A stretch of DNA of 64,000 nucleotides. Origin: Phymorhynchus buccinoides (lineage: Eukaryota; Mollusca; Gastropoda; Neogastropoda; Raphitomidae). The notes below the pieces were generated by a model, which saw nothing but the letters and a program-made list of their open reading frames with translations, had not been told where the DNA came from and ran no database searches. Shown in pieces: positions 45,790 through 55,529 of this stretch. Position 1 is the stretch's first letter. Each line of letters begins with the position of its first letter. Both the position numbers and the translations under genes were made by a program. The stretch lies in assembly GCA_017654935.2 (NCBI GenBank), contig CM065710.1, positions 24,963,582-25,027,581 on the forward strand, written 5' to 3'.

Positions 45790-47606
45790 TATAAGTTATT
45801 TAGTTAATCGTAGCCTAGCTGCATTCTCGCAATTGAAGTCTGAGTTTCTGTACAATCCCAAAATAAATGTTCAATTGTGTCTTTGATCGTCTCACAGAAA
45901 GTACATGTATCAGATTCATCCATTTGCATTTTCTGTAAGATGACATTGGTTGCAATAATTCTATACAATAACCTTATCTGGAACCGCTTAAGTTTAATTT
46001 CCTTTATTTTATGGATTTTTAAAAAACTTTGTTCTAGTTGATTTCTTCCAAAGTTGTGTTTCTCCATTTCATACAACAGTTCGGTTGACTATTTTCTGTT
46101 ATAAATATTTTATAGTAAGCTTGAGAACCTTTTACAACACCGTATTTAATGTTTATAATCCTTGTCTTTTCTTTGATTTTACTACTGTGTAATGTAATGC
46201 CTGTTTTTTGACAATACTCTTTTACTGCTCTAACACAACCAGAAAATTCGAAGAAATGAGTTTGAACGTCATATGTGTTCTTAATCTGTTGGAACGTCAT
46301 AAAAGTCCCATCAGGATTAAGCAATTTGGTGTATCCCTTTTTCAACCCATCTTTGGAAATAAATAGTCTTTTTGTCAATTTTAATTTTTTCGTGATAAAA
46401 CATATTTTCTGCCATCACATCAGCAGAGTCACTAATAATAACATTTCTTTAGCCGAACTGACTATAGGCTTCCAAAACATTTTTCCCAAAAGGGTTTAAT
46501 TTAGACTTTTCAAATGGAGACTGTGACCACATTTTTCTAAGTCTTTCACATACCTCTTGTATTATTTTGATCCATTTCTATGTACCAAATAAGACCTTTC
46601 GGATCCAAGACAATTTTAGAGCAGATATAAAATGTTTTATGGAAGGAATACCAAGGTCACCGTCTGTTATATGTTTAACTGTTGTCTTTCAATCATTGTG
46701 AATTATATTGTTTACACCATGTACAAAATGAGCATTTACGTCATCAGGTGATATATCATTAATTGGAGTCTGGGCATTATGGGTGACTTTTTTTTATCAG
46801 TCAGTTGATGGATGGAAGTTCAGTTTAACGTCGCGTATCGGCTTTCGCCATGTACGACGGGCTGAACAAACCAACCAGGGTATAAACAAAAATGTATGTT
46901 CCTGAATCACTGTCTTAGCCAAAAGGCCGAGAATCGATCAGAATCGATCTGAAGATCAGTTGATTAATGGCTTTCCAAATTGATGTTGAATTCTGTGGGG
47001 AAGATACTAAATTCTGAAGAAACAAATTTCGCCTTTCGTTTCATAGAGGGTCCTTTATTCCTTTGCCTTTGTAACTCCTTTCTTTGTTTTTGAGTTAACA
47101 AGGCTTTCCCTTTTAAATCTTTCATCATCAATTTCTTGTGTTTAAATATAACATTTCTTGTGTTATCCAGGGCGGCTTTTTATTATGTTTACCTCTCTTT
47201 TTGACTACGGGAGCATGTTTATATTGCATTGAACACATTTACCCAGAAGTTTAAGGCTTCATTCTAATAAATATAGTCTAAATTGGAATTGAGTATATCA
47301 TTAATAAAAATCAGGTTGATTAGAATGAGTAAAACGTCTATAAAATATTTCTTTGTGGCCAGCTTTAGGAATTGTTGTACCATGTTAAGCAGATAGACGA
47401 GTGGTCAGTGCAGCCAGTTTGCACAGAGCACACCTTTTTACATTGATCTTAGCGTTGACATATATATGGTCAATTAACGTTAACTTTCTGAATGGTCAGT
47501 AATACGGGTTAGACGATCTATTAATAATTGCTCCAAACCAAGCATTGAATACATAATTTTCCATTTGGATCCTAATACTTTTAGGTCAATATTAAAATCC
47601 AGGAAA
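45790..47606 (-). pseudogene. Decayed Tx1/L1-like LINE
   Basis: Minus-strand pieces 46,034-46,378 and 45,804-46,076 read RLFISKDGLKKGYTKLLNPD ... and KIHKIKEIKLKRFQIRLLYR ... CTFCETIKDTIEHLFWDC, the C-terminal part of Tx1/L1-type ORF2 (…WxxxxxxRI…CxxC..x..ETxxHLFWxC). Further upstream (46,500-47,600) the frame is broken many times, but fragments such as TLIDHIYVNAK look like the end of the endonuclease. A small unrelated insert may lie at 46,805-46,960. The CACAG MITE at 47,607 interrupts its 5' side. Confidence 0.8.
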
Positions 47607-48005
47607 CACAGCTGTTTCGGGAGGAACATTTAGTTTATCTATATTTTCATAAGTTTTTTCAAGCAAACTTTAGTTAACTGTAAGTAACTTTTCATAAATA
47701 ACAGGCGAGAATATGTTGTAGTATGTGACAAGATTACTTATAGTCAGTGGATATTCACTCATAGGCAATCTTATTTATGTTTGTGATACTAAGTATATTA
47801 TTTCTACTAGATATGTTGATTGATACTGCTCACAAAAATAAGTTTTTACCATAAATCTGAGGGAAGAAATATTTTTGAAATACTATGTAGAGCATACAGC
47901 CAAAATATCTTTACAGACAAAAGCTTGGTACAGTTTTTATCTAAGATTTCTAGATTCAGGCTTTTAACTAAATAGCTTGATTTTGTTTGGGACGGAACAG
48001 CTGTG
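47607..48005 (-). mobile_element. CACAG MITE copy 2 (399 bp, inverted)
   Basis: Begins 'cacagctgtttcgggaggaa' and ends 'gacggaacagctgtg'. It is the reverse complement of the copy at 48,414-48,822 along most of its length ('ataaatctgagggaagaaat', 'tttttatctaagatttctag'). Flanks are GAAA and AAAA, compatible with a 4-bp duplication that has mutated. Confidence 0.88.
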
Positions 48006-48413
48006 AAAAGAATTATATCCTTAGGCTAGCAGCAACGCCCCGCGGTTGCTACGCCCTGCGCTCGCTTCGCTTTGCGGCAGCTTTTCCCCGGCACAGGTCT
48101 TTAGAATAGCAGTTGCCAGGATAGCATTTCAAAATGTCTCCCACTCACTGTAGTCCATGTTTACGGAGCCCCCTCGGCTCTCACTCTCACTGTGCTATTG
48201 GCCCCTTCAAAATGCTTCCCACTGCATTCCCCTGTTAATGCTGATCACAAATATAGATGATTATAGTGGTCTAACGCCAACGGTTTTGAAATTATGAGCA
48301 TTTGCTTTCAGAGCCCCCTCAGCTCTCACTCTCACTGTGCTATTGGCCCCTTCAAAATGCTTCCCACTGCATTCCCCTGTTAATGCTGATCGCAAATATA
48401 TATGGTTATAGTG
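48006..48413. repeat. Tandem repeat of about 145 bp, two units
   Basis: Units contain 'gagccccctcggctctcact', 'ccttcaaaatgcttcccac' and 'ggtctaacgccaacgg', near 48,168 and 48,309. A third unit lies at 48,827-49,010, beyond the MITE, so the MITE inserted into this array. Confidence 0.85.
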
Positions 48414-48822
48414 CACAGCTGTTCCACCCCATACAAAATCAAGCTATTTAGTTAAAAGAATGAATTTAGAAATCTTAGATAAAAACTGCACCAAGCTTAT
48501 GCTTGTACAAATATTTGGGCTGTATGTTCTTCATTGTATTTTTAATATATTTCTTCCATCAGATTTATGGTAAAAACTTATTTTGTTGAGCAGTATCATA
48601 CAACATATTTAGTAGAAAATGTTCTTGAATAATACACAAACATAAATAAAATTGCCCATGAGTGAACGTCTAGCAATATCCACTGAATATAAATAATTTA
48701 GTCACATACTACAACATATTCGTGATTGTAATTTATGAAAAGCAACTTATGGTAAACTAAAGTTGGCTTGAAACAATTTCTGAAAATATAGATAAACTAA
48801 ATGTTCCTCCCGAAACAGCTGT
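48414..48822 (+). mobile_element. CACAG MITE copy 3, intact (409 bp)
   Basis: Ends are CACAGCTGTT and AACAGCTGTG. AGTG is duplicated at 48,410-48,413 and 48,823-48,826. Removing the element and one AGTG restores the tandem-repeat sequence 'tatagtggtctaacg' seen in the neighbouring unit. CAC...GTG ends and a short target duplication fit CMC-type elements such as Chapaev; this classification is inference. No coding sequence. Confidence 0.9.
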
Positions 48823-48826
48823 GAGT

Positions 48827-49640
48827 GGTCTAACGCCAGTGGCTTTGAAATTATGAGCACTTGTTTTAGGAGCCCCCTCAGCTCTCACTCTCACTGTGCT
48901 ATTGGTCCCTTCAAAATGTCTTCCACTGGGTTTTCACTATGATGATGATCATGAATATATATGGTGATATGGGTCTAAGGCCAACGGATTTGAAATTATG
49001 AGCACTTTTATCCGGACAGACCATCATCATGAAACAGCTTCAAGGTCAAATGTAAAGGTCAAGGTCAAGTGGCTTTTAAATATCTCCAACTCCATTCCTT
49101 AGATCATTGTGATCAAGAATATAATGGTTTTGTGGGTGTAAACCCAGTGGTGTCCAAACTACAGCCACAGGTAAAAAAGAGAAGTTCAAGTGTCAAGGTC
49201 AAGTCATTAGGATAAGCAATGCTTTGCACCACACATGACCTTAAAGCAGTCTACCAGTCTGCCAACTTTGAAGCCTGTAGCTGAAAAAAATGTGAACGAT
49301 ATGGCCCAAACACAGAGTTGACACCTCCTAGGTCTATGTCCTATCCTTGACCTTGACCTTCATCGATACCCAATATTCAAAATCATCATTAGTCAACCCA
49401 CCCCTGTCCCAAGTTTGAAAATTGTAAGTCCAACGATATGAAAGATATTGCCTCAAAAAGAAATTTCAGCTTTCAAGGTCAAGGTCAGCATGTTTATATT
49501 TTTGTTTGGTACCATTCCTGTGATATACCACTACACACCATTTGAAGCGATTCTGTTCACTGGTTCATGAGATACAGCTCGGACATGGAATATATAGCAC
49601 AAAGAAGGACATTTCGATCTCGTATGGTGTGTCTACATAT
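48827..49640. repeat. Dispersed repeat with AGGTCA half-sites
   Basis: After the third 145-bp unit the sequence carries TCAAGGTCA or its complement at about 49,031, 49,050, 49,191, 49,352 and 49,479, and 'tttgaagcgattctgttcac' at 49,541. Related sequence is found at 20.3-20.6 kb and 24.1-24.7 kb. No gene was seen. Confidence 0.7.
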
Positions 49641-50019
49641 TTCCCTAATTAGGATTCCACCTGTTATATATATGATGGCATCCTATTGTCTTTGTACAAG
49701 TTCTTCATATTTGTTCTTCTTTGTTTTCCTTTTCCTTTCTTTTCCTCCCCCCTTTTCCCTCCGATTTCGCTGAGCATTTCGTGGTACCAAGGGATTGCCG
49801 AATATGCATATATTTAATGATTTCACCGATTAAAATACTGATTGATCAGTGGTGGTTGGAAAACGTAGACCAAGATCAGATTTGTACAGTGTTACGGTCT
49901 GCACATGTCAATGGAGAAAACTGCGAACATCTGACTCAAATCTATTTTCTCTGGAGGCTATTGACCTTGATGTCTTCTTCTTCTTCTTCTTCTTCTTTTC
50001 TTCTTCTACTACTACTACT

Positions 50020-50118
50020 ACTTTATTGATCGCTCAGACAGTCTCCTGTCCGTTTTGAGCGCAGATGCGCCATGCTGCCGTTGTGAGCCTAACTAAGAAA
50101 TAGCTAGGCCCAGCATGT
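50020..50118 (-). repeat. Dispersed repeat R1, partial copy
   Basis: 'cgctcagacagtctcctgtc' and 'gcgcagatgcgccatgctgc' plus 'aaatagctaggcccag' match copies at 8.1 and 58.4 kb. It is again headed by TTC repeats (49,975-50,000). Confidence 0.8.
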
Positions 50119-50330
50119 ACGTCTTTGGCCATCAACGAGAAGGCGACTACCAGGAAAGCTCGCCCCATCCTTCAAGACCCCAGCCATCCTCTCCATCCAG
50201 AAATCTCCGGTTGCGCCACACAACGCGAGTCTGGTCGTCTCCTGTCCATGAGGTGCAGGACTTTTAGGCTCAGGGACTCTTTTCTCCCATCAGCCATCAG
50301 AGTCCTGAACAAGACCAGTTGTAGATGATT
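50119..50330 (+). pseudogene. LINE reverse-transcriptase C-terminal tail
   Basis: The frame reads LQDPSHPLHPEISGC, ESGRLLSMRCRTFRLRDSFL and PSAIRVLNKT then stop. The pattern D.SHPL...R...R...SFLPSAIR.LN is the C-terminus of a widespread LINE RT family. The rest of the element is missing; a TG microsatellite (50,341-50,453) follows. Confidence 0.8.
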
Positions 50331-50339
50331 TCCCCACAA

Positions 50340-50340
<1 letters not shown>

Positions 50341-50385
<45 letters not shown>

Positions 50386-50453
50386 GCGTGTGCGTGCGTG
50401 TGCGTGTGTGCGTGTGCGTGTGCGTGCGTGCGTGCGTGCGTGCGTGCGTGTGT
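50341..50453. repeat. (TG)n microsatellite with TGCG variants
   Basis: TG and TGCG repeats following the LINE tail. Confidence 0.95.
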
Positions 50454-50639
50454 ACCTGAGAAAGCATTCAGCACTTCGCGTTTACAAATAAATCTTCAAA
50501 TTCCTCAAAGTTACGTACATAATTCATTTAAATGTTATGTATTCTACACTTTTTGCGAAAATAACTCGTCTAAGCCACACTTCAGTTCATTCAACTGCAC
50601 TGAACATTAAATTCATTTTAAAGAAGACTCCTTGAAAAA

Positions 50640-52111
50640 GACAGTTTGTGAAGTCGGACCAGAAGAAAAAAACCACTGTCCCTCTTCATCAACAGGATGT
50701 AGAAAATGGATACAACAAATGAATATGTGTGTGGAATTACATTACTTCAACTCAACCAGTTTTGTACAGGCAGGCAGACGATGTATGCAGAGCTAACAGA
50801 GGAAATCAAGTGACCTTCAAAACTAGCATATATTATGATAATGTGGTAATGCTCATTGAAACAAAGCTGCACGAGCATGAGTATAAGGTCACCCTCATTC
50901 CTATAGGTTTAACAAATGGAGGTTACACGGCCCCCTTTATGTAAAAGTCCTTAATTTGTCGTATACTTCCATTTGAACCATTGGTACAAACGGGTTCACA
51001 TTATATTTAAAGGAGTTGCTAATAGAAGAAAGTCCAGTTGAAAGTTTTCCACCAGGCATGTTCAAAGGTCTTACTCAATAATTAAAAAACATTTGGGCAC
51101 AAAACTTTAAATTTTGTTGCAAGGATATACTACCAGAAGATTTCAATGAAAGGTTTTGCAATGCTTCTCATGACGAGATTTAATCATGTGGGGATTTGTT
51201 GCAAGAAAACATCTACCGAGCATATTTGTGGCTAACCTGTGGTTTGTCTTTATGAGGCAATGCTTTGTTGTTGCATTATGCGTTTGCTTACAGCGAAATC
51301 TTTCATGACCAGTTACAGCTTGTTTGTCAGTAATTTAAGCGGGTCTGACTTGCAGATGGGTATCTACATTTCCATCATAGGTGCAGCTGATGAGACCTAC
51401 CGCAGTCAATACCTGTTTTATGAACACATCTGGGTCCGCAGTGTAACTTGTCAAACAGCTGGATTCTTGTCGTTTCTGTCCAGTGAAGTATCCGCCATCA
51501 TCATCTGTCTTATTTCACTGGACCGAGCCACTGTCATTCGCTTTCCTTTTGGAAAATTTCGTTTACGGTAGAAAATCATCATTTATGGCATGCTTTTTTG
51601 CTTGGTCGACCGGTCTGATTTTGGCATTGATACTACTTCTTCCGTTCGCTTCACACTGGGAGTTCTACAGCCAGACTGGCATCTGTATCCCACTGCCTGT
51701 GACTAGGCTTCTGCATTTTAAAGGCCATCTCTACTCGTTCAGTGCCTTGCTTGTTTTCAACTTTGTTCTGTTTCTGGCGATTTCAGCTTGTCAGGCTTTT
51801 ATTTACTGGTCAATAATAAAGAAGAACGCTTTCGCCTCTGACAACACTAAGGTCTCCCAGGACTTGACCATAGCTCACAGGCTGATAACTGTGGCTGTGA
51901 CAGATTTCATGTGCTGGTTCCCCATCGGTCTTTGCGGATTCTTGGCGTTGGCAGTTGTGGCCATTCCTGGAGAAATCACTGTGGCCTTCGCCATCTTTCT
52001 GCTGCCCTTAACCTCTTTGTGTGCACCTTCAATGCTTTGGCTGAGATGAGAAGGAAACGAAACGAAGCAAAAGCTTTTGAGCTGGTTAGAAACGAACGAT
52101 TCTGTGTTTAA
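50640..52111 (+). pseudogene. Decayed paralogue of the lectin/LRR 7TM receptor
   Basis: From 50,755 a lectin-like piece reads YRQADDVCRANRGNQVTF ... LIPIGLT, comparable in position and pattern with receptor exon C. At about 51,108 FKFCCKDILPEDFNERFC ... SCGDLL matches the hinge FKLCCPSILPEDF ... SSCKNLL of the intact gene, with a TAA inside. The 7TM part follows: GSDLQMGIYISIIGAADE, LSSEVSAIIICLISLDRA, and after a frameshift near 51,566 HWEFYSQTGICIPLPVTR and CWFPIGLCGFLALAV. TM7 is disrupted by a small deletion or shift near 52,010, and the NPxxY motif is lost. LDLa repeats were not found. At least one stop and two frame breaks make it non-functional as a receptor. Confidence 0.88.
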
Positions 52112-52670
52112 GAACAGATGAATTGTGTATGCGAATATTGTATTGCATCATTATCAATACTGTCATGTATCAGTAGGTTTGAAGTCTAGTGCATCCACAT
52201 GACAGTACAGATGAACTACAATAGAAGATGGGGTGATGATAATCTAACCCTTTCCACAGTTCTTTTTTTAATTATTACCAGTAATACCAAAGACTCTAAA
52301 AGGGTAAGATGGACTACTTAAGAGTTACGGCGAGCCGGGTTGATAGAGTTATCGTTAGTGGGGTAGCTACACCATTCACAATGGCGGCTATCCAAAATAT
52401 AACTGACTCATGAAAAGATAAGTCTCATGTTTAAAAAAAAGAGCTATGTAACCTAAATGTGTCATGTTTAAAAGGGACATAATTTCTGTCCTCACTACTC
52501 ATATAGGGAAAAGGGACCGGATGTTAGTCTTTTCTTTTCAGTGTCTTTGGTAATACCGCGTACCCAGACAGTTAGGAAGGCAAAGAAAGAATGTACACAC
52601 ACACAAAAACACCGAGAGATATGACCACGACTATACAGTTACATTTTCAAAGTCAAACTTTAAGGCAAGG
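52112..52670. other. Gene-free stretch with a possible MITE
   Basis: 'agtaataccaaagactctaa' at about 52,279 and the inverted 'cagtgtctttggtaatacc' at about 52,540 form imperfect inverted repeats some 280 bp apart. No coding sequence. Confidence 0.45.
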
Positions 52671-52675
52671 GACAT

Positions 52676-53692
52676 CAAAGGTTTGTGAAGCATAGCATAA
52701 AATGGAAAGGTTTGTGAAGCATAGCATAAAATGGAAAGGTTTGTGAAGCATAGCATAAAATGGAAAGGTTTGTGAAGCATAGCATAAAATGGAAAGGTTT
52801 GTGAAACATAGCATAAAATGGAAGGTTTGTGAAGCATAGCATAAAATGGAAAGGTTTGTGAAACATAGCATAAAATGGAAAGGTTTGTGAAACATAGCAT
52901 AAAATGGAAAGGTTTGTGAAACATAGCATAAAATGGAAAGGTTTGTGAAACATAGCATAAAATGGAAAGGTTTGTGAAACATAGCATAAAATGGAAAGGT
53001 TTGTGAAGCATAGCATAAAATGGAAAGGTTTGTGAAGCATAGCATAAAATGGAAAGGTTTGTGAAACATAGCATAAAATGGAAAGGTTTGTGAAATAGCA
53101 TAAAATGGAAAGGTTTGTGAAGCATAGCATAAAATGGAAAGGTTTGTGAAACATAGCATAAAATGGAAAGGTTTGTGAAACATAGCATAAAATGGAAAGG
53201 TTTGTGAAGCATAGCATAAAATGGAAAGGTTTGTGAAACATAGCATAAAATGGAAAGGTTTGTGAAAGCATAAAATGTTTGTGAAAAGGTTTGTGACATA
53301 GCATAAAATGGAAAGGTTTGTGAAGCATAGCATAAAATGGAAAGGTTTGTGAAACATAGCATAAAATGGAAAGGTTTGTGAAACATAGCATAAAATGGAA
53401 AGGTTTGTGAAGCATAGCATAAAATGGAAAGGTTTGTGAAGCATAGCATAAAATGGAAAGGTTTGTGAAGCATAGCATAAAATGGAAAGGTTTGTGAAAC
53501 ATAGCATAAAATGGAAATTTGTGAAACATAGCATAAAATGGAAAGGTTTGTGAAGCATAGCATAAAATGGAAAGGTTTGTGAAGCATAGCATAAAATGGA
53601 AAGGTTTGTGAAGCATAGCATAAAATGGAAAGGTTTGTGAAGCATAGCATAAAATGGAAAGGTTTGTGAAGCATAGCATAAAATGGAAAGGA
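52676..53692. repeat. 29-bp minisatellite, about 35 units
   Basis: The unit is GGTTTGTGAAGCATAGCATA followed by AAATGGAAA, 29 bp. Variants have 'aaacata' for 'aagcata'. One short irregular section lies near 53,265-53,300. All three minus-strand frames are open through the array for 330-347 codons, which is a property of the 29-bp period and not evidence for a protein. Confidence 0.97.
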
Positions 53693-54085
53693 ACAGTTAG
53701 AAATGGAGTGTCAACCCCCCAACTAGAATTTGTTCAGAATTCACTCATTCCGTAACAACGTCATGTGACAGAGATAGAGAGTTACGGGTCAGACACACTC
53801 AAAAAGGATGAATCTTCATATGCGCTCTCTGGCCAACATTTCTGGGCTTTTTTCTTTATTTAAGCAGTGTTTACGAAATCAAATATGTGTGTGATGCGAT
53901 CACTTTGAGACATCATGTGAAGGTGATTGTGAAGAAAACATAGATCATTCAGACTAATGCGTTGGAAGAGACAGTCGTACTACGGTAGTTGGACGTGTGG
54001 ACCTGTCCCTTTAGTGGGTCAAGCTGTCTATTTCCTGGGTTGATTTGATGATTTGTCTCAGTGTCTGTTCCTTTGTTTGTGGGTC
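53693..54085. other. Gene-free stretch
   Basis: Unique sequence without coding features. Confidence 0.5.
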
Positions 54086-54089
54086 AGTT

Positions 54090-54319
54090 AGTCTGTTCCT
54101 CTCTCTCTCTCTCTCTCGGACAGATTGTTAGAACAGGCATCGCCTGAAATCTTTATCCTTGTTAAATAAAGTTTCAGTGTTCAGTGTTCTCTCTCTCTCT
54201 CTCTCCGTCTCTCTCTCTCTGGGCCAAAGGCCTATTCATTAAACCATTCAGTGTTCAGTGTTCAGTGTTCTCTCTCGAAATCTTTATCCTTGTTAAATAA
54301 AGTTTTCAGTTTCCCAGTG

Positions 54320-54350
<31 letters not shown>

Positions 54351-54419
54351 GGACAGATTGTTAGAACAGGCATCGTCTGAAATCTTTATCCTTGTTAAAT
54401 AAAGTTTTCAGTGTTCAGT

Positions 54420-54464
<45 letters not shown>

Positions 54465-54465
54465 G
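54090..54465. repeat. Tandem repeat with (TC)n and 'ttaaataaagttttcagtg' units
   Basis: About three units each with a TC tract, 'ggacagattgttagaacagg' and 'aatctttatccttgttaaat' then 'aaagtttcagtgttcag'. The AATAAA-containing end suggests that a LINE 3' end was amplified. Confidence 0.8.
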
Positions 54466-55020
54466 AAATAAGGACGGAACACTGTTCTTTTCAGGCTATT
54501 CGACCAGAATCTTTATTTAAAACCAAAGCAAAGTTTCATGTAACATGAACCACTCTTCAAAATAATTATTTTAGGATGGCCTGCCATAAGAAACTGCTTT
54601 GTTTTATGTGAGATATTTAATTTCAAAGTGACAGAACCATCGCTTAATTTACGAGAAACACTGGCAGGTTAGAAAATTATGATTGTGTGAATAATGAAAT
54701 AGTTCTGGGGTTAAGCAATAATAAATCCCATGATGGAACTTGAATACTGTATATTAAACCCCCAAAATGTGTCTTTAAATTTATTTATTTCAGAAACTAA
54801 AAAAATCGTAATAATCTGTATAATACGAATTTTGAACACCGTAAATTAAATAAATTAGGTCTCTAGCTTTTTTTTCAATGTTAAACCAAACAAAATAACT
54901 TATACGGAAGGAGGGGAATGAGCAAAATATGGAGAACAAATTAAACCAGGAGAGACATTCATTTTAAGAAAAGTTGTGAATATTTTCATAGTGTCAGCAA
55001 CACGGTTTGTTGTGTGTTTA
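54466..55020. other. Gene-free stretch
   Basis: AT-rich sequence, no feature seen. Confidence 0.5.
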
Positions 55021-55023
55021 ATT

Positions 55024-55350
55024 GAAGATTTCTTCTTCTGATGCTGCTTTTTGTTTGCTTCTTTATTCTTTAAGTTCATTAAAAAGACCTTCCATATCCT
55101 AGACAGTTTGTGTGTTTAACGGATGATTCATTCATCTGACGTTGGCCTTTTTGCTTGTGTGTTCTTTAAGTTCAACAAAAAGATTGTTTTTCCTTCCATA
55201 TCCTAGACAGTTTGTGTGTTTAACGGATGATTCATTCATCTGACGTTGCCTTTTTGCTTGTGTGTTCTTTAAGTTCAACAAAAAGATTGTTTTTCCTTCC
55301 ATATCCCGGATAGATTATGTGTGTTTAACGGATGATTTCTTCTTCTGGTT
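55024..55350. repeat. Tandem repeat of about 105-115 bp, about three units
   Basis: Units contain 'agtttgtgtgtttaacggat', 'gattcattcatctgacgttg' and 'gttctttaagttcaacaaaa'. The second and third are nearly identical. Confidence 0.85.
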
Positions 55351-55529
55351 TTGTTGCTTACTTTGTGGTTGTTTTTATTAATGGTCATTTTTTCCTTCCT
55401 TGGTAAATGTTTATTGGTATCAGAAACAGCATACAATATTACATAATAGTGCGACTTGCTATGACCTTTCTTTACTTTCTGACTGTTTGTTTGTCATCAC
55501 ATTTGAAATAAAAAATATTGCCCATTTCC

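Noticed and set aside
52631..53679. Three overlapping 330-347 aa minus-strand frames as protein genes
   Set aside because: They are one 29-bp minisatellite read in three frames; no flanking coding context or domain.
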